A DNA stretch of 64,000 nucleotides. It comes from a marine gamma proteobacterium HTCC2089. GTDB lineage: Bacteria; Pseudomonadota; Gammaproteobacteria; Pseudomonadales; Azotimanducaceae. The first letter of the stretch is position 1, and every line of letters starts with the position of its first letter. The notes under the pieces are model-generated. The model did no database searches, was not told where the DNA came from, and saw only the letters and a program-made list of their open reading frames with translations. Shown here piece after piece: positions 1 through 7,855 of this stretch. The stretch lies in NCBI GenBank assembly GCA_905182905.1, contig CAJJDH010000018.1:1-64000 (forward strand), read 5' to 3'. The translations under genes were made by a program, and so were the position numbers.

Positions 1-1159
1 TAGCATCCGCAATTAATTTAGCAAGGTCTCCTGCAATACCGGCAGAGTCGGTGCTGTTTGCGGATTGGTCATCGGTATTTGCGGAAAAGACTTTGACGAC
101 ATCTGCATAGTTATCAGCTAACGCGGCGTCTAATTTTTTGTCGTCCACCTGCATTTGACCGGTTTTATCGACACTAATCCCCATATCTGAAAGCATATTA
201 ATATTCGTGCCAGGTGTGGAGGAGGTGTTTAACATGACGCCTCTTAATTGTCTGGTCATAGACCTAAAGATACTGTCACCGGCCAAAGGGCCATCTACGG
301 TAGAGCTAGATAGCTCGTCTAATTGGCGCCTTGCTTCATTATATATGGTAACGAAATCTACGATATTCGCACGTGCCTCTGAGTTGTCTTGATTGATCGC
401 CAATGAAGCTGCACCGGAAGTTGTGCCGTTTAGCGTCAGCGTGACACCGGTCAAAACATCATCGATAACATTTGTTGAGCGGGTAAAATCTATGCCGTTT
501 AAGGTAATGTTTGCATCGCTAGCACTTTGTACCGAGGAAAAGCTAAGAGAGCTCTCGTCGGAGGTCAAGCTGAAAGCCTTTTCCGCCCCTGTGGAGCCGA
601 TCAATTGAATTCTGTAGTTGTCTCCATTGCCACCAGTATCAACAATCTCCGCTGTAACACCCAAATTAGCGTTATTGATAGCGGTGACAGTGCTCGCCAG
701 TGTCGGCTCATTTACAACGATGTTTGTAGTTGTTGTAGACGAGGCGCCGATGACCATGGACAGGGTAATGGCTGAACCGCCATTTAGGCTGGCTGAGCTG
801 GATGCAAAAGCACCCGAAACGCTGCGCTGTTCTTGGGCGATTTGAGTAACGTTGATTGAGTTAGAGCCAGTTCGAGCGTTGCTGGTAGTGGTCGCAGAAA
901 ACGCTTCCTTTTGGCTGTTGCTGACACCATAGGTTTTAAAATCTGACGCGTCATTGAGTCTTTCAGCCGCCGCCGATAGTACATTGAGTACGGATACAGC
1001 TTTGCCCATACCGCTAATGGTAGCCTCTGAATTCGCAATACGTCTCTCGATTCGAGCTTTTGCTGGCGCTCGTTCCGCTTCCACGAGAGCTTCAACAATA
1101 GTTTTTGTATCGAAGGATGCTCCAGCGCCTAGCGCATTGATGTAGTCTGTACCGGCCAT
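1..1159 (-). CDS. fliD: flagellar filament cap protein FliD, C-terminus cut by window edge
   Basis: The reading frame opens at an ATG at 1159 and stays open to base 1 (386 codons). FliD (HAP2) forms the pentameric cap that guides flagellin polymerisation at the filament tip. The N-terminus (MAGTDYINALGAGASFDTKT) is a typical FliD start: a disordered export region leading into a heptad-rich helix with A-rich 'VEALVEAERAPAKARIE'. The middle is a Ser/Thr/Asn-rich D2-D3 region, and the visible end (AGDLAKLIADA) enters the C-terminal FliD domain. The stop codon lies outside the window. The gene diverges from the FleQ-like regulator and is preceded by a sigma-28 element and, further up, a sigma-54 element. 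fliC, flaG and fliS would be expected to the left or elsewhere. It is not an ordinary closed ORF because it runs off the edge. Confidence 0.93.
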   Translation of the reverse strand, partial: MAGTDYINALGAGASFDTKTIVEALVEAERAPAKARIERRIANSEATISGMGKAVSVLNVLSAAAERLNDASDFKTYGVSNSQKEAFSATTTSNARTGSNSINVTQIAQEQRSVSGAFASSSASLNGGSAITLSMVIGASSTTTTNIVVNEPTLASTVTAINNANLGVTAEIVDTGGNGDNYRIQLIGSTGAEKAFSLTSDESSLSFSSVQSASDANITLNGIDFTRSTNVIDDVLTGVTLTLNGTTSGAASLAINQDNSEARANIVDFVTIYNEARRQLDELSSSTVDGPLAGDSIFRSMTRQLRGVMLNTSSTPGTNINMLSDMGISVDKTGQMQVDDKKLDAALADNYADVVKVFSANTDDQSANSTDSAGIAGDLAKLIADA

Positions 1160-1186
1160 AGCTGTATTCTAGTTTTATCCTAAGTG

Positions 1187-1213
1187 TAATCGGCATATTT
1201 TGAGAAAACTTTA
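1187..1213 (-). promoter_or_regulatory. sigma-28 (FliA) promoter of fliD
   Basis: Read on the minus strand the sequence is TAAAGTTT, an 11-nt spacer, then GCCGATTA. This matches the enterobacterial FliA consensus TAAAGTTT-N11-GCCGATAA at 15 of 16 positions with exact spacing. The predicted transcription start is near 1180, about 20 nt before the fliD ATG at 1159. Known role: late (class IV) flagellar genes are read by sigma-28 once FlgM has been exported. Confidence 0.85.
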
Positions 1214-1356
1214 GGATTTCTCACTCAAACACCATAAATATACACTTTTATGCATTAACTTTATCCGTTTTGTCGCAACTTTAGTTTGCGGACAGGTGTC
1301 GGATTTCCATCATTCCCATTCTATTCTGTAGGTTCTATTAGTTCTGAACGTTATGA

Positions 1357-1372
1357 AGCAACTACCGTGCCA
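1357..1372 (-). promoter_or_regulatory. sigma-54 promoter upstream of fliD
   Basis: On the minus strand the sequence TGGCACG-GTAG-TTGCT matches the -24/-12 sigma-54 consensus (TGGCACG-N4-TTGCW) completely, with the required 10 nt between the GG and GC dinucleotides. The predicted start is near 1346, giving a leader of about 187 nt to fliD that runs through the sigma-28 element. Confidence 0.8.
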
Positions 1373-1646
1373 TTTATCCAGAAGAGGCCAAACGAGCAAC
1401 ATTTATGCTCGAATTGTATGCGTAAGCCCGTCAATGAGACTCTAATGACCATGGTGGAGAAGCTTGTGAACGTAAATCTGCCGCCAGCACAGCAATAAAC
1501 GGACGTACCTTGCCGCGCGCTAGGATGGCTTGAAGCGGCCGGTCGGTCGTTGGAGTTCGCGCAAAGCACCGCCTCTTGCGGCTATCGCAAATTTTCGGGT
1601 GTTCATATAAAGTTGACAGAACCTTCATTGATAGAAGCCCTGTCTA

Positions 1647-2795
1647 GTGTCTGAAACGATCATCGGCAACAGTTCTGCGACCCAAGATCTACTGGCGTTG
1701 ATGGCTGCTATTGCGCCAACAGAAGCCAGCGTATTGATCACGGGCGAGAGCGGCGCTGGTAAAGAACTTGTCGCTCAAGGCATTCACGATAAGTCCAACC
1801 GCAGCACTCAACCCTTTATAGCAGTCAATTGTGGCGCCATTCCCGCAGAGCTCCTAGAAAGCGAGTTGTTTGGCCACAAGAAGGGTTCATTTACCGGGGC
1901 TATTAGTGATCATATTGGTCGTGTTCAATCCGCAGATACCGGCACTCTATTTTTGGATGAAATAGGCGACATGCCTATGGCTATGCAAGTAAAACTACTG
2001 CGTGTTTTACAAGAGAAGGTGGTTGTTCCTGTGGGTTCAAACAAACCTATAAAGGTAGACATCAGGGTTGTGGCGGCGACTCACAGAAACCTTGAAGAAG
2101 AGATAAAAGAAGGGCGTTTTCGTGCCGACCTCTACTATCGCATTAACGTGGTTCCGCTTTGTGTAGCACCATTGCAAGAACGTAGAGAAGAAGTGCCTGC
2201 GCTGGTGGAGCACTTTGCGAAGAGTTTCGCTGCGCAGAAAAACTCTGTCGTTACCCTAGATAGTAAGTTCCTTAGGGTTATGCAGGCTTATGACTGGCCG
2301 GGAAATGTCCGTGAACTGTCAAATATGATGCATCGACTGTCCGTATTGCACCCCGGGCAGCGCCTATCGATCAGGGACGTGTCGCCAACTATGCTACCGG
2401 TAGGTATGACAGAACTGGCGTCAGATATTGTTGGAGATAGTGCTGTATCAGAACAGTCCTCTCTGCAAGATATCATGTTCCAAGACGATACCGTAAAAAC
2501 GCAAACCCCAGATGTCGACCGAGCGGGTCCAGTAGCCACAAGTGCTGCAACTGAAGTATCTGAAGAAGATCGAGAGTTTGAAGCAATTATCATGCGTGCC
2601 CAAGGGTTTGATGACTTCCGTCAACAAGGGCAATCGTTGAAAGGCATTTTGAGTGATGTTGAGCAAGACATTATTCAGCGAGCGTTGACCGAGACGGATG
2701 GTAATGTGAGCCGCTGCGCTAAATTATTGCGTATGCAAAGAACAACCCTCATCGAGCGAATAAAGAAGTATGACCTTAAGGTGGTTGCCGCTTAA
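1647..2795 (+). CDS. fleQ: FleQ-like sigma-54-dependent flagellar activator lacking the N-terminal receiver-like domain
   Basis: Master-type flagellar enhancer-binding protein of 382 aa; FleQ of Pseudomonas is about 490 aa. The frame begins at a GTG at 1647, with an in-frame TAG just upstream at 1632-1634, so the ~130-residue N-terminal domain cannot be encoded here without a frameshift. The AAA+ domain has Walker A GESGAGKE (33-40), the sigma-54 contact loop as GSFTGA (80-85; usual GAFTGA), Walker B GTLFLDE (99-105), and the FleQ-like stretch VGSNKPIKVDIRVVAATHRN. A Fis-type helix-turn-helix ends the protein (NVSRCAKLLRMQRTTLIERI). The LFRS and post-Walker-A Arg-Asn residues reported for c-di-GMP binding in P. 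aeruginosa FleQ read VSET-like and QG here. The first strong sigma-54 target downstream is the fleR promoter. Confidence 0.8.
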   Translation: MSETIIGNSSATQDLLALMAAIAPTEASVLITGESGAGKELVAQGIHDKSNRSTQPFIAVNCGAIPAELLESELFGHKKGSFTGAISDHIGRVQSADTGTLFLDEIGDMPMAMQVKLLRVLQEKVVVPVGSNKPIKVDIRVVAATHRNLEEEIKEGRFRADLYYRINVVPLCVAPLQERREEVPALVEHFAKSFAAQKNSVVTLDSKFLRVMQAYDWPGNVRELSNMMHRLSVLHPGQRLSIRDVSPTMLPVGMTELASDIVGDSAVSEQSSLQDIMFQDDTVKTQTPDVDRAGPVATSAATEVSEEDREFEAIIMRAQGFDDFRQQGQSLKGILSDVEQDIIQRALTETDGNVSRCAKLLRMQRTTLIERIKKYDLKVVAA

Positions 2796-2963
2796 AGCGG
2801 TGCGCAGCTGCTACAAAACGCTTCAGCCCTTCGACCCCGTAAGGTTTTTTTGTTCCTGTCGAAATAACGACACATTCCCTTGCGGCAACTCGGCAACCGT
2901 GGGAACAAACTGGCAAATATTCGCCACCCTTCTATAACCTATTGTTTTTTAACGATTTAATTC

Positions 2964-2980
2964 TTGGCACGGCATTTGCT
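2964..2980 (+). promoter_or_regulatory. sigma-54 promoter of fleR-fliEFGHIJ
   Basis: TTGGCACG-GCAT-TTGCT is a complete match to the sigma-54 consensus, with 10 nt between GG (2966-2967) and GC (2978-2979). The predicted start is near 2991. It therefore lies inside the longest open frame that begins at the TTG at 2942, and it forces a downstream start for the FleR-like gene (ATG at 3020). Confidence 0.88.
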
Positions 2981-3019
2981 TTAAGACACGCAACGAATGT
3001 TAATTTGCGAAGCGATTTT

Positions 3020-4525
3020 ATGTATCAAGAACAATCAATAGACCTTATCTGGGACGAGTCCTCTCCAATAGACACGAGCGTTATGGCGTTGTTGACCAAG
3101 GCGGGTTTTAAGCCACAGAGTATGGGTGCGGCGGAAGTTGCCCAATATGTAGAGCAAAATGGTTTCGGCCCCTGTGTTCTATGTATGCATCGTCGTGAGC
3201 TACCCAACATAGAAATGATTCGTACCCTCAAGCAGCATTATGGTTCCAAAATCTATTTGGTTCTGCGCGTAGCACCTGGGGATTTGGATAGCACAGTTGA
3301 GGCGATCAAGTGCGGCGTAGACGATGTTATCTCCGATGACGATGATCAGTTACATCGTTGGGAAAAAATTGCAGGACTCGCCCGCTTGCGTCTTCTTAAG
3401 AACGATTCATATGTTTTTGTTGACGAAACCAGTCAGCATCTACTTGCGCTAGTAGAACGTGTCGGTGCTGCGGAAGTGACTGCGCTGATGTGCGGCCCCA
3501 CAGGTTCTGGTAAAGAAGTACTAGCACGCTTAACTCACGACTTTTCGCCTCGCCGAGATGGCCCGTTTATTCCAGTGAACTGTGCAGCCTTGCCTGAGTC
3601 CTTGGCAGAAAGCTTGCTTTTTGGGCACGCAAAAGGTGCTTTCACCGGTGCCACAAAAAGTACCGACGGCTTTTTTACCCAAGCCCAAGGAGGCACATTA
3701 TTTTTAGACGAAATTGGCGAGCTGACATTAGCTCTCCAAGCCAAATTGCTCAGAGCCATTCAGGAGAAAGAAATACTCCCCGTGGGCAGTGCAGTGTCCC
3801 ATCGCGTTGATGTACGTATCGTTGCGGCCACTAACAGGGACCTTCGCGCGTCTATACGTAGTGGTATGTTCCGTGAAGACCTCTATTTTAGAGTCAGCAC
3901 CTTTCGCATTAATGTGCCAGGTTTGTCAGCGCGATTGGACGATATATTGCCGTTAGCAAACTACTTTTTGGTTAAGCATAGCCGTGAGGAAGTCATGTTG
4001 CAGCTGACGCCTGAAGCATCAGCAAAATTGTTAGCATACTCTTGGCCGGGCAATGTTCGAGAGTTAGAAAACGTTATTCAGCGCGCTATTGTTTTGACCA
4101 ACAGTGCCAATATTGATGCCACTAGTCTGATTTTTGACGACCCTATTGAACAGTACGGGCAGAACTATGCGCCTAGTATCCAATCTGATGAAGGGCCGGC
4201 TTATGCTGATAATCAACATTATGCCAATGAAAGACCCACCGCGTGGTCTGAAGGTTTAGACCGAGTAAGTAACCCTTTTGTTATGCAGACAAATAGTGGA
4301 AACGGATATATTCCAGCACCAGAAACTGCGCGCAGTGACTCAGGTCCAGGGCTACAGGGGGCAATGGATGCAAACGAATTCCGCATTATTGTAGATACCA
4401 TTAAAAATACTCGCACCCGACAGGAAGCGGCGGATGTATTAGGTATCAGCCAACGCACGCTGCGTTACAAGATTGCACGGATGCGCGAACGCGGTATCCA
4501 GATTCCTAAACGAAGGTCGGCATAA
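3020..4525 (+). CDS. fleR: FleR/FlrC-like sigma-54-dependent activator with degenerate receiver domain
   Basis: Second flagellar enhancer-binding protein, 501 aa from the ATG at 3020. The frame can be extended to a TTG at 2942, but that lies upstream of the predicted sigma-54 start near 2991. The N-terminal ~125 residues have a receiver-like alternation (DLIWDES, CVLCMHRRELPN, KIYLVLRVAP), yet the strand-3 phospho-acceptor Asp is missing: 'VLCMHRRELP' replaces the usual 'VLLDxxxP'. The AAA+ domain has Walker A GPTGSGKE (~159-166), an intact GAFTGA loop (~205-210) and GTLFLDE. The C-terminus is a Fis-type HTH (RQEAADVLGISQRTLRYKIA). FleR normally pairs with the kinase FleS, but no kinase gene lies beside it. 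fliE starts 3 nt after the stop, so the regulator heads the basal-body operon. Confidence 0.85.
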   Translation: MYQEQSIDLIWDESSPIDTSVMALLTKAGFKPQSMGAAEVAQYVEQNGFGPCVLCMHRRELPNIEMIRTLKQHYGSKIYLVLRVAPGDLDSTVEAIKCGVDDVISDDDDQLHRWEKIAGLARLRLLKNDSYVFVDETSQHLLALVERVGAAEVTALMCGPTGSGKEVLARLTHDFSPRRDGPFIPVNCAALPESLAESLLFGHAKGAFTGATKSTDGFFTQAQGGTLFLDEIGELTLALQAKLLRAIQEKEILPVGSAVSHRVDVRIVAATNRDLRASIRSGMFREDLYFRVSTFRINVPGLSARLDDILPLANYFLVKHSREEVMLQLTPEASAKLLAYSWPGNVRELENVIQRAIVLTNSANIDATSLIFDDPIEQYGQNYAPSIQSDEGPAYADNQHYANERPTAWSEGLDRVSNPFVMQTNSGNGYIPAPETARSDSGPGLQGAMDANEFRIIVDTIKNTRTRQEAADVLGISQRTLRYKIARMRERGIQIPKRRSA

Positions 4526-4528
4526 GTC

Positions 4529-4894
4529 ATGAGTAGTGTAAGCAATCATTATCAGTCTCAGGTAGCAGACTTGTTGAGTCAAATTAGAGCTCAACAAAGC
4601 CGCAATGACCTTGTTCGTGACGATTCCGGCTCGGCACTTAGTCGACTGGTTCAGGGCACTGAACAAACGCCAAGTAAAGGTTTTGGCAACCTAATGGTAG
4701 ATGCCCTCAATGGCGTAAATGACGCCAGTCAAGAAAGTAAGGCATTGAGCGCCGCCTATGAAAAAGGTGAAGACGTTCCCCTTACTGATGTGGTTTTGGC
4801 CATGCAGAAAGCGTCGATAGGTTTTGAAGCAACGCTCCAAGTGCGCAATAAGCTAGTTCGCGCGTACGAAGACATTAAGAACATGCCGGTATAG
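4529..4894 (+). CDS. fliE: flagellar hook-basal body protein FliE
   Basis: A 121-aa protein that joins the MS-ring/export gate to the proximal rod. The C-terminal half carries the family signature: SKGFGNLMVDALNGVNDASQ, then DVPLTDVVLAMQKASIGFEA and LQVRNKLVRAYEDIKNMPV, whose 'R-N-K-L-V-xAY-xEI-M-MPV' ending is diagnostic. It begins 3 nt after the fleR-like stop and is followed 42 nt later by fliF. No separate sigma-54 element is visible before it, so it probably depends on the fleR promoter. Length is slightly above the ~105-110 aa usual for FliE because of a longer polar N-terminus. Confidence 0.95.
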   Translation: MSSVSNHYQSQVADLLSQIRAQQSRNDLVRDDSGSALSRLVQGTEQTPSKGFGNLMVDALNGVNDASQESKALSAAYEKGEDVPLTDVVLAMQKASIGFEATLQVRNKLVRAYEDIKNMPV

Positions 4895-4936
4895 GGCTCT
4901 AGCCTAAACCGCATTAGTTAATTTATAGAGAATCCC

Positions 4937-6757
4937 ATGGCAGAAGCGACTCTTGATCCAAATGCAAATGCACTGATGGCCAACCCTTTAGGGGCTGGTG
5001 CAGCTGATTCAGCGACGAATTTACCTAGTACTGGTCTAGGTGGGCAAGTGAGTGCCCCACTGAGTAATGACCCAGGCAATGGGTTGACTGAAACGCCCTC
5101 CGTAACCGGGCCGTTAGCCTTGTTAGATAACCCTGCGGTAAAACAGGCACTACCGGCAATCTTCGGGCTTATTTCTTTGGCTGTGTGTGTTCTCTTCTAT
5201 TTGTGGATGTCCGCACCGACCTATCGATCTGTCTACCCTGGTATGTCTGAGGCTGATAGACAGTCTGCTCGAGAAGCGCTGTCTGCTGCCGGATTTACTT
5301 CGCGTATAGATCAAAACTCCGGTGCTTTGGAGGTGGAAGACACACGCTACCACGAAGCACGAATTCTACTCGCCTCTCAGGATATTCCGCGCAGTGCAAG
5401 CCTAGGTGGCATGGATTCGCTATTAGAACAAGGGTCCATGACCACCAGTAGATTTATGGAGCAGGTTAGCTACAGGGCTGCGATGGAATCTGAGCTGGCA
5501 AAATCAATTTCTGAAATCAGCACAATCAAAGCCGCCAGAGTACATTTGGCAGAGCCTAAGCAGAGTGTATTTGTGCGTAATCAAACACCCGCCAAAGCCT
5601 CTGTCGTAGTGATGCCCTATCCAGGTCGAGTAGTAACGGCTTCACAAATTCGCGCTATAGTCCATCTAGTTTCTGCCAGCATTCCTTATCTGCCTGCGGA
5701 AAATGTGGCAGTAGTAGATAATACCGGTAATCTTTTGACTGACACCGAGGGCGAGTCAGCAATGACTCTCACCAACGCTCAATCCGAGCACAAGCGTTCG
5801 TTGGAAATGTCTTATCAGCGGCGCATCGAACAAATACTTTCTTCAATCCTCGGGCTAGGCAATGTGCGCTCTGAGGTCGATGTTGCGCTAGATTTCACCG
5901 AAGTTGAGACTACTTTTGAAGAATTTGACAAGGGTGGGCAAGGCCCCATGACCCGGTCAGAGTCGATTGATTTTGAGAAGGACGCTATGGTCAGTGCATC
6001 TGGTATGCCTGGAAGCTTTTCTAATACGCCCCCTGAATCGCCTGAAATGAATGCTACAGGAGCACTACCCGAAAACTCCGGCTCAGATATGTCTAGCATG
6101 GCGAGTTCATCGTCCACACGTAACTACGAATTAGATAGAGAAATCCGTTACGTAAAGCAGCAAGTGGGACGTATTGACCGTATTTCAGTTGCTGTTGTTA
6201 TCAACCAGGATTTCATCCCTTCGGCGATATCACAGGACGGTGCTGCGCAAGGTATTTCTGCAGAAGAGTTGGCTCAATTTGAAGATGTTGTAAAAGGCGT
6301 TATTGGCTTTAGTGAAGATCGCGGAGACACTGTCACAGTTGTACCCTCTGCCTTCGCTGTAGCTGTAAGTCAGTTGCCAGAACTGCCTTGGTATAAAGAC
6401 TCTGAAATTGTTGATTTGATTAAATACGGCGCGAGTTTGTTGCTCATTCTGGCAGTGTTATTGTTTGTTGCTCGACCTATTATTAGAGCGAATATGCCTG
6501 ACGACGATGAGTTAGATATACCTCTTGCAGCACTAGATGGTGAGCTGTCAGATCAAGATCGACAAATGATCAAGCTTGGCGAAGGTGAGACTCTTGAAGA
6601 AATCAAGGCCAAGCTCAAGCCCAAGAAGTCGTCCATACCTCTGGATATGCTCGACACCGCAAATACATATGATGACAAGGTCGCCGTTGTGCGAATGCTC
6701 GCCGCAGATGATGCCGGTCGAGTTGCGAACTTGCTCAAACGAATGATCGAATCCTAG
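4937..6757 (+). CDS. fliF: flagellar MS-ring protein FliF
   Basis: A 606-aa inner-membrane protein that assembles the MS ring, the base on which rotor and export apparatus form. A long polar, Asn/Gly-rich N-terminus precedes TM1 (~72-92, FGLISLAVCVLFYLW). Ring-building motifs follow: SASLGGMDSLLEQG, SEIST-IKAARVHLAEPK and NVRSEVDVALDF. A Ser/Pro/Glu-rich insert sits at ~350-390. TM2 lies at ~496-516 (GASLLLILAVLLFVARPII), followed by the cytoplasmic FliG-binding tail ending VANLLKRMIES. fliG starts 33 nt downstream, and the gene belongs to the fleR-fliEFGHIJ run. Confidence 0.97.
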   Translation: MAEATLDPNANALMANPLGAGAADSATNLPSTGLGGQVSAPLSNDPGNGLTETPSVTGPLALLDNPAVKQALPAIFGLISLAVCVLFYLWMSAPTYRSVYPGMSEADRQSAREALSAAGFTSRIDQNSGALEVEDTRYHEARILLASQDIPRSASLGGMDSLLEQGSMTTSRFMEQVSYRAAMESELAKSISEISTIKAARVHLAEPKQSVFVRNQTPAKASVVVMPYPGRVVTASQIRAIVHLVSASIPYLPAENVAVVDNTGNLLTDTEGESAMTLTNAQSEHKRSLEMSYQRRIEQILSSILGLGNVRSEVDVALDFTEVETTFEEFDKGGQGPMTRSESIDFEKDAMVSASGMPGSFSNTPPESPEMNATGALPENSGSDMSSMASSSSTRNYELDREIRYVKQQVGRIDRISVAVVINQDFIPSAISQDGAAQGISAEELAQFEDVVKGVIGFSEDRGDTVTVVPSAFAVAVSQLPELPWYKDSEIVDLIKYGASLLLILAVLLFVARPIIRANMPDDDELDIPLAALDGELSDQDRQMIKLGEGETLEEIKAKLKPKKSSIPLDMLDTANTYDDKVAVVRMLAADDAGRVANLLKRMIES

Positions 6758-6790
6758 TTAAACCTTCGTATTTAGAAGAGGAAAAAAGCA

Positions 6791-7855
6791 ATGGCTGAAG
6801 AACAGTTAATAGCTCCCGCAGGAACCGCAGAGATCCCACCTGAATTGGCATTAGAGCTTGAGTCTCTGCGTCCAACAGAGCGAGCGGCTTTACTTATGTT
6901 GCTACTAGGTGAGCAGCAGGCGTCAGATATTGTCGCCTACCTGAACCCGCGTGAAGTACAGGCAGTAGGTTCGGCAATGGTCAACGTCAACGACGTTTCA
7001 CAAGAAGCGGTGAGTTTTGTATTAGATGAATTTATCAATGAGCTGAAGAAACTAACTAATCTTGGCCTTGGCTCTCCAGATTATATTGAAGGTGTATTAA
7101 ACAGAGCATTGGGGCCGGAACGGGCATCTTCAGTACTCAGTAGAATTCTTCCTAGTTCCTCTAGCAAAGGCCTAGAGATTTTGGCTTGGATGACCCCACG
7201 TGCGATTTGCGACATGGTGGGCGATGAACACCCTCAGGTGATTGCTATTATCTTGTCGGTATTAGAGGACGAAACGGCTGCAGACGTACTAACATTCCTA
7301 CCAGCGGATATTCGTCCAGAAGTGGTCCGACGCGTTGCTAATTTGGATACCGTGCAACCTAACGCTATGGCGGAGCTAGAGCTGGTGATGGCAAAACAAT
7401 TTGCACATTCAACAACTACTTCTTCCGCTGCGGTTGGTGGTGTTAAGGCTGCCGCGAAAATTATGGGCAAAACTAAGTTGGACCTTGAGTCTTCCATTAT
7501 GTCCGACATTACAACGGTAGATGAAGATCTTGCGCTGCGTATTCAAGACAACATGTTCGACTTTGAGAACTTGGTTGATCTGGACAACCGCAGTATCCAG
7601 ATTCTTATGCGAACATTAGAGCAAGAACAAATGGCCTACGCACTGAAGGCAGCGCCAGAGCCAGTAGTAGAGAAGTTCTTGGGCAATATGTCTCAGCGTG
7701 CTGGCGCAATGTTCCTCGATGAGATGGAAATGATGGGCATGGTCCGAGTTTCTGATGCTGAAGAAGCGCAACGCAACATTATTCGTCAAGCGCGTAAGCT
7801 TCAGGATGCGGGAGAAATTATTCTAGCATCCGCAGATGGAGGCGGTTTTGTATAG
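6791..7855 (+). CDS. fliG: flagellar motor switch protein FliG
   Basis: A 354-aa C-ring protein that carries torque from the stator to the MS ring. It shows the N-terminal FliF-binding domain (RPTERAALLMLLLGEQQASDI), the middle-domain EHPQ motif (GDEHPQVIAIILS), and the C-terminal torque helix with charged residues (LDNRSIQILMRT, LSQRAGAMFLDEME). The GG-rich C-terminus is short. fliH begins 20 nt before the fliG stop in another frame, so the two are probably translationally coupled. The start has a good GAGGAAA ribosome site 8-9 nt upstream. All features are typical for the family. Confidence 0.97.
   Translation: MAEEQLIAPAGTAEIPPELALELESLRPTERAALLMLLLGEQQASDIVAYLNPREVQAVGSAMVNVNDVSQEAVSFVLDEFINELKKLTNLGLGSPDYIEGVLNRALGPERASSVLSRILPSSSSKGLEILAWMTPRAICDMVGDEHPQVIAIILSVLEDETAADVLTFLPADIRPEVVRRVANLDTVQPNAMAELELVMAKQFAHSTTTSSAAVGGVKAAAKIMGKTKLDLESSIMSDITTVDEDLALRIQDNMFDFENLVDLDNRSIQILMRTLEQEQMAYALKAAPEPVVEKFLGNMSQRAGAMFLDEMEMMGMVRVSDAEEAQRNIIRQARKLQDAGEIILASADGGGFV

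Larger units (their letters stand above)
1160..1646. other. intergenic region between fliD and the FleQ-like gene
   Basis: This 487-bp divergent region carries two leftward promoter elements for fliD (sigma-28 at 1187-1213, sigma-54 at 1357-1372). The 270 bp nearest the FleQ-like gene hold no promoter I can call with confidence. A TTGACA at 1613-1618 is too close to the start codon at 1647 to serve it. Short open frames on both strands show no recognisable protein. In particular, nothing upstream of 1647 resembles the missing FleQ receiver-like domain in any frame. Confidence 0.6.

Noticed and set aside
1286-1498. Open frame of 70 codons upstream of the FleQ-like gene
   Set aside because: No recognisable protein, no good start, and it overlaps the leftward sigma-54 element of fliD. 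It does not resemble a FleQ N-terminal domain.
2825-2853. T-run after the FleQ-like gene as an intrinsic terminator
   Set aside because: The seven T at the end are suggestive, but the preceding stem is only about three base pairs.
2890-2935. TGGCAAATATTCGCC before fleR as an extra sigma-54 site
   Set aside because: The spacing is 9 nt and it lacks the CACG and TTGC blocks. The perfect site at 2964-2980 explains the promoter.
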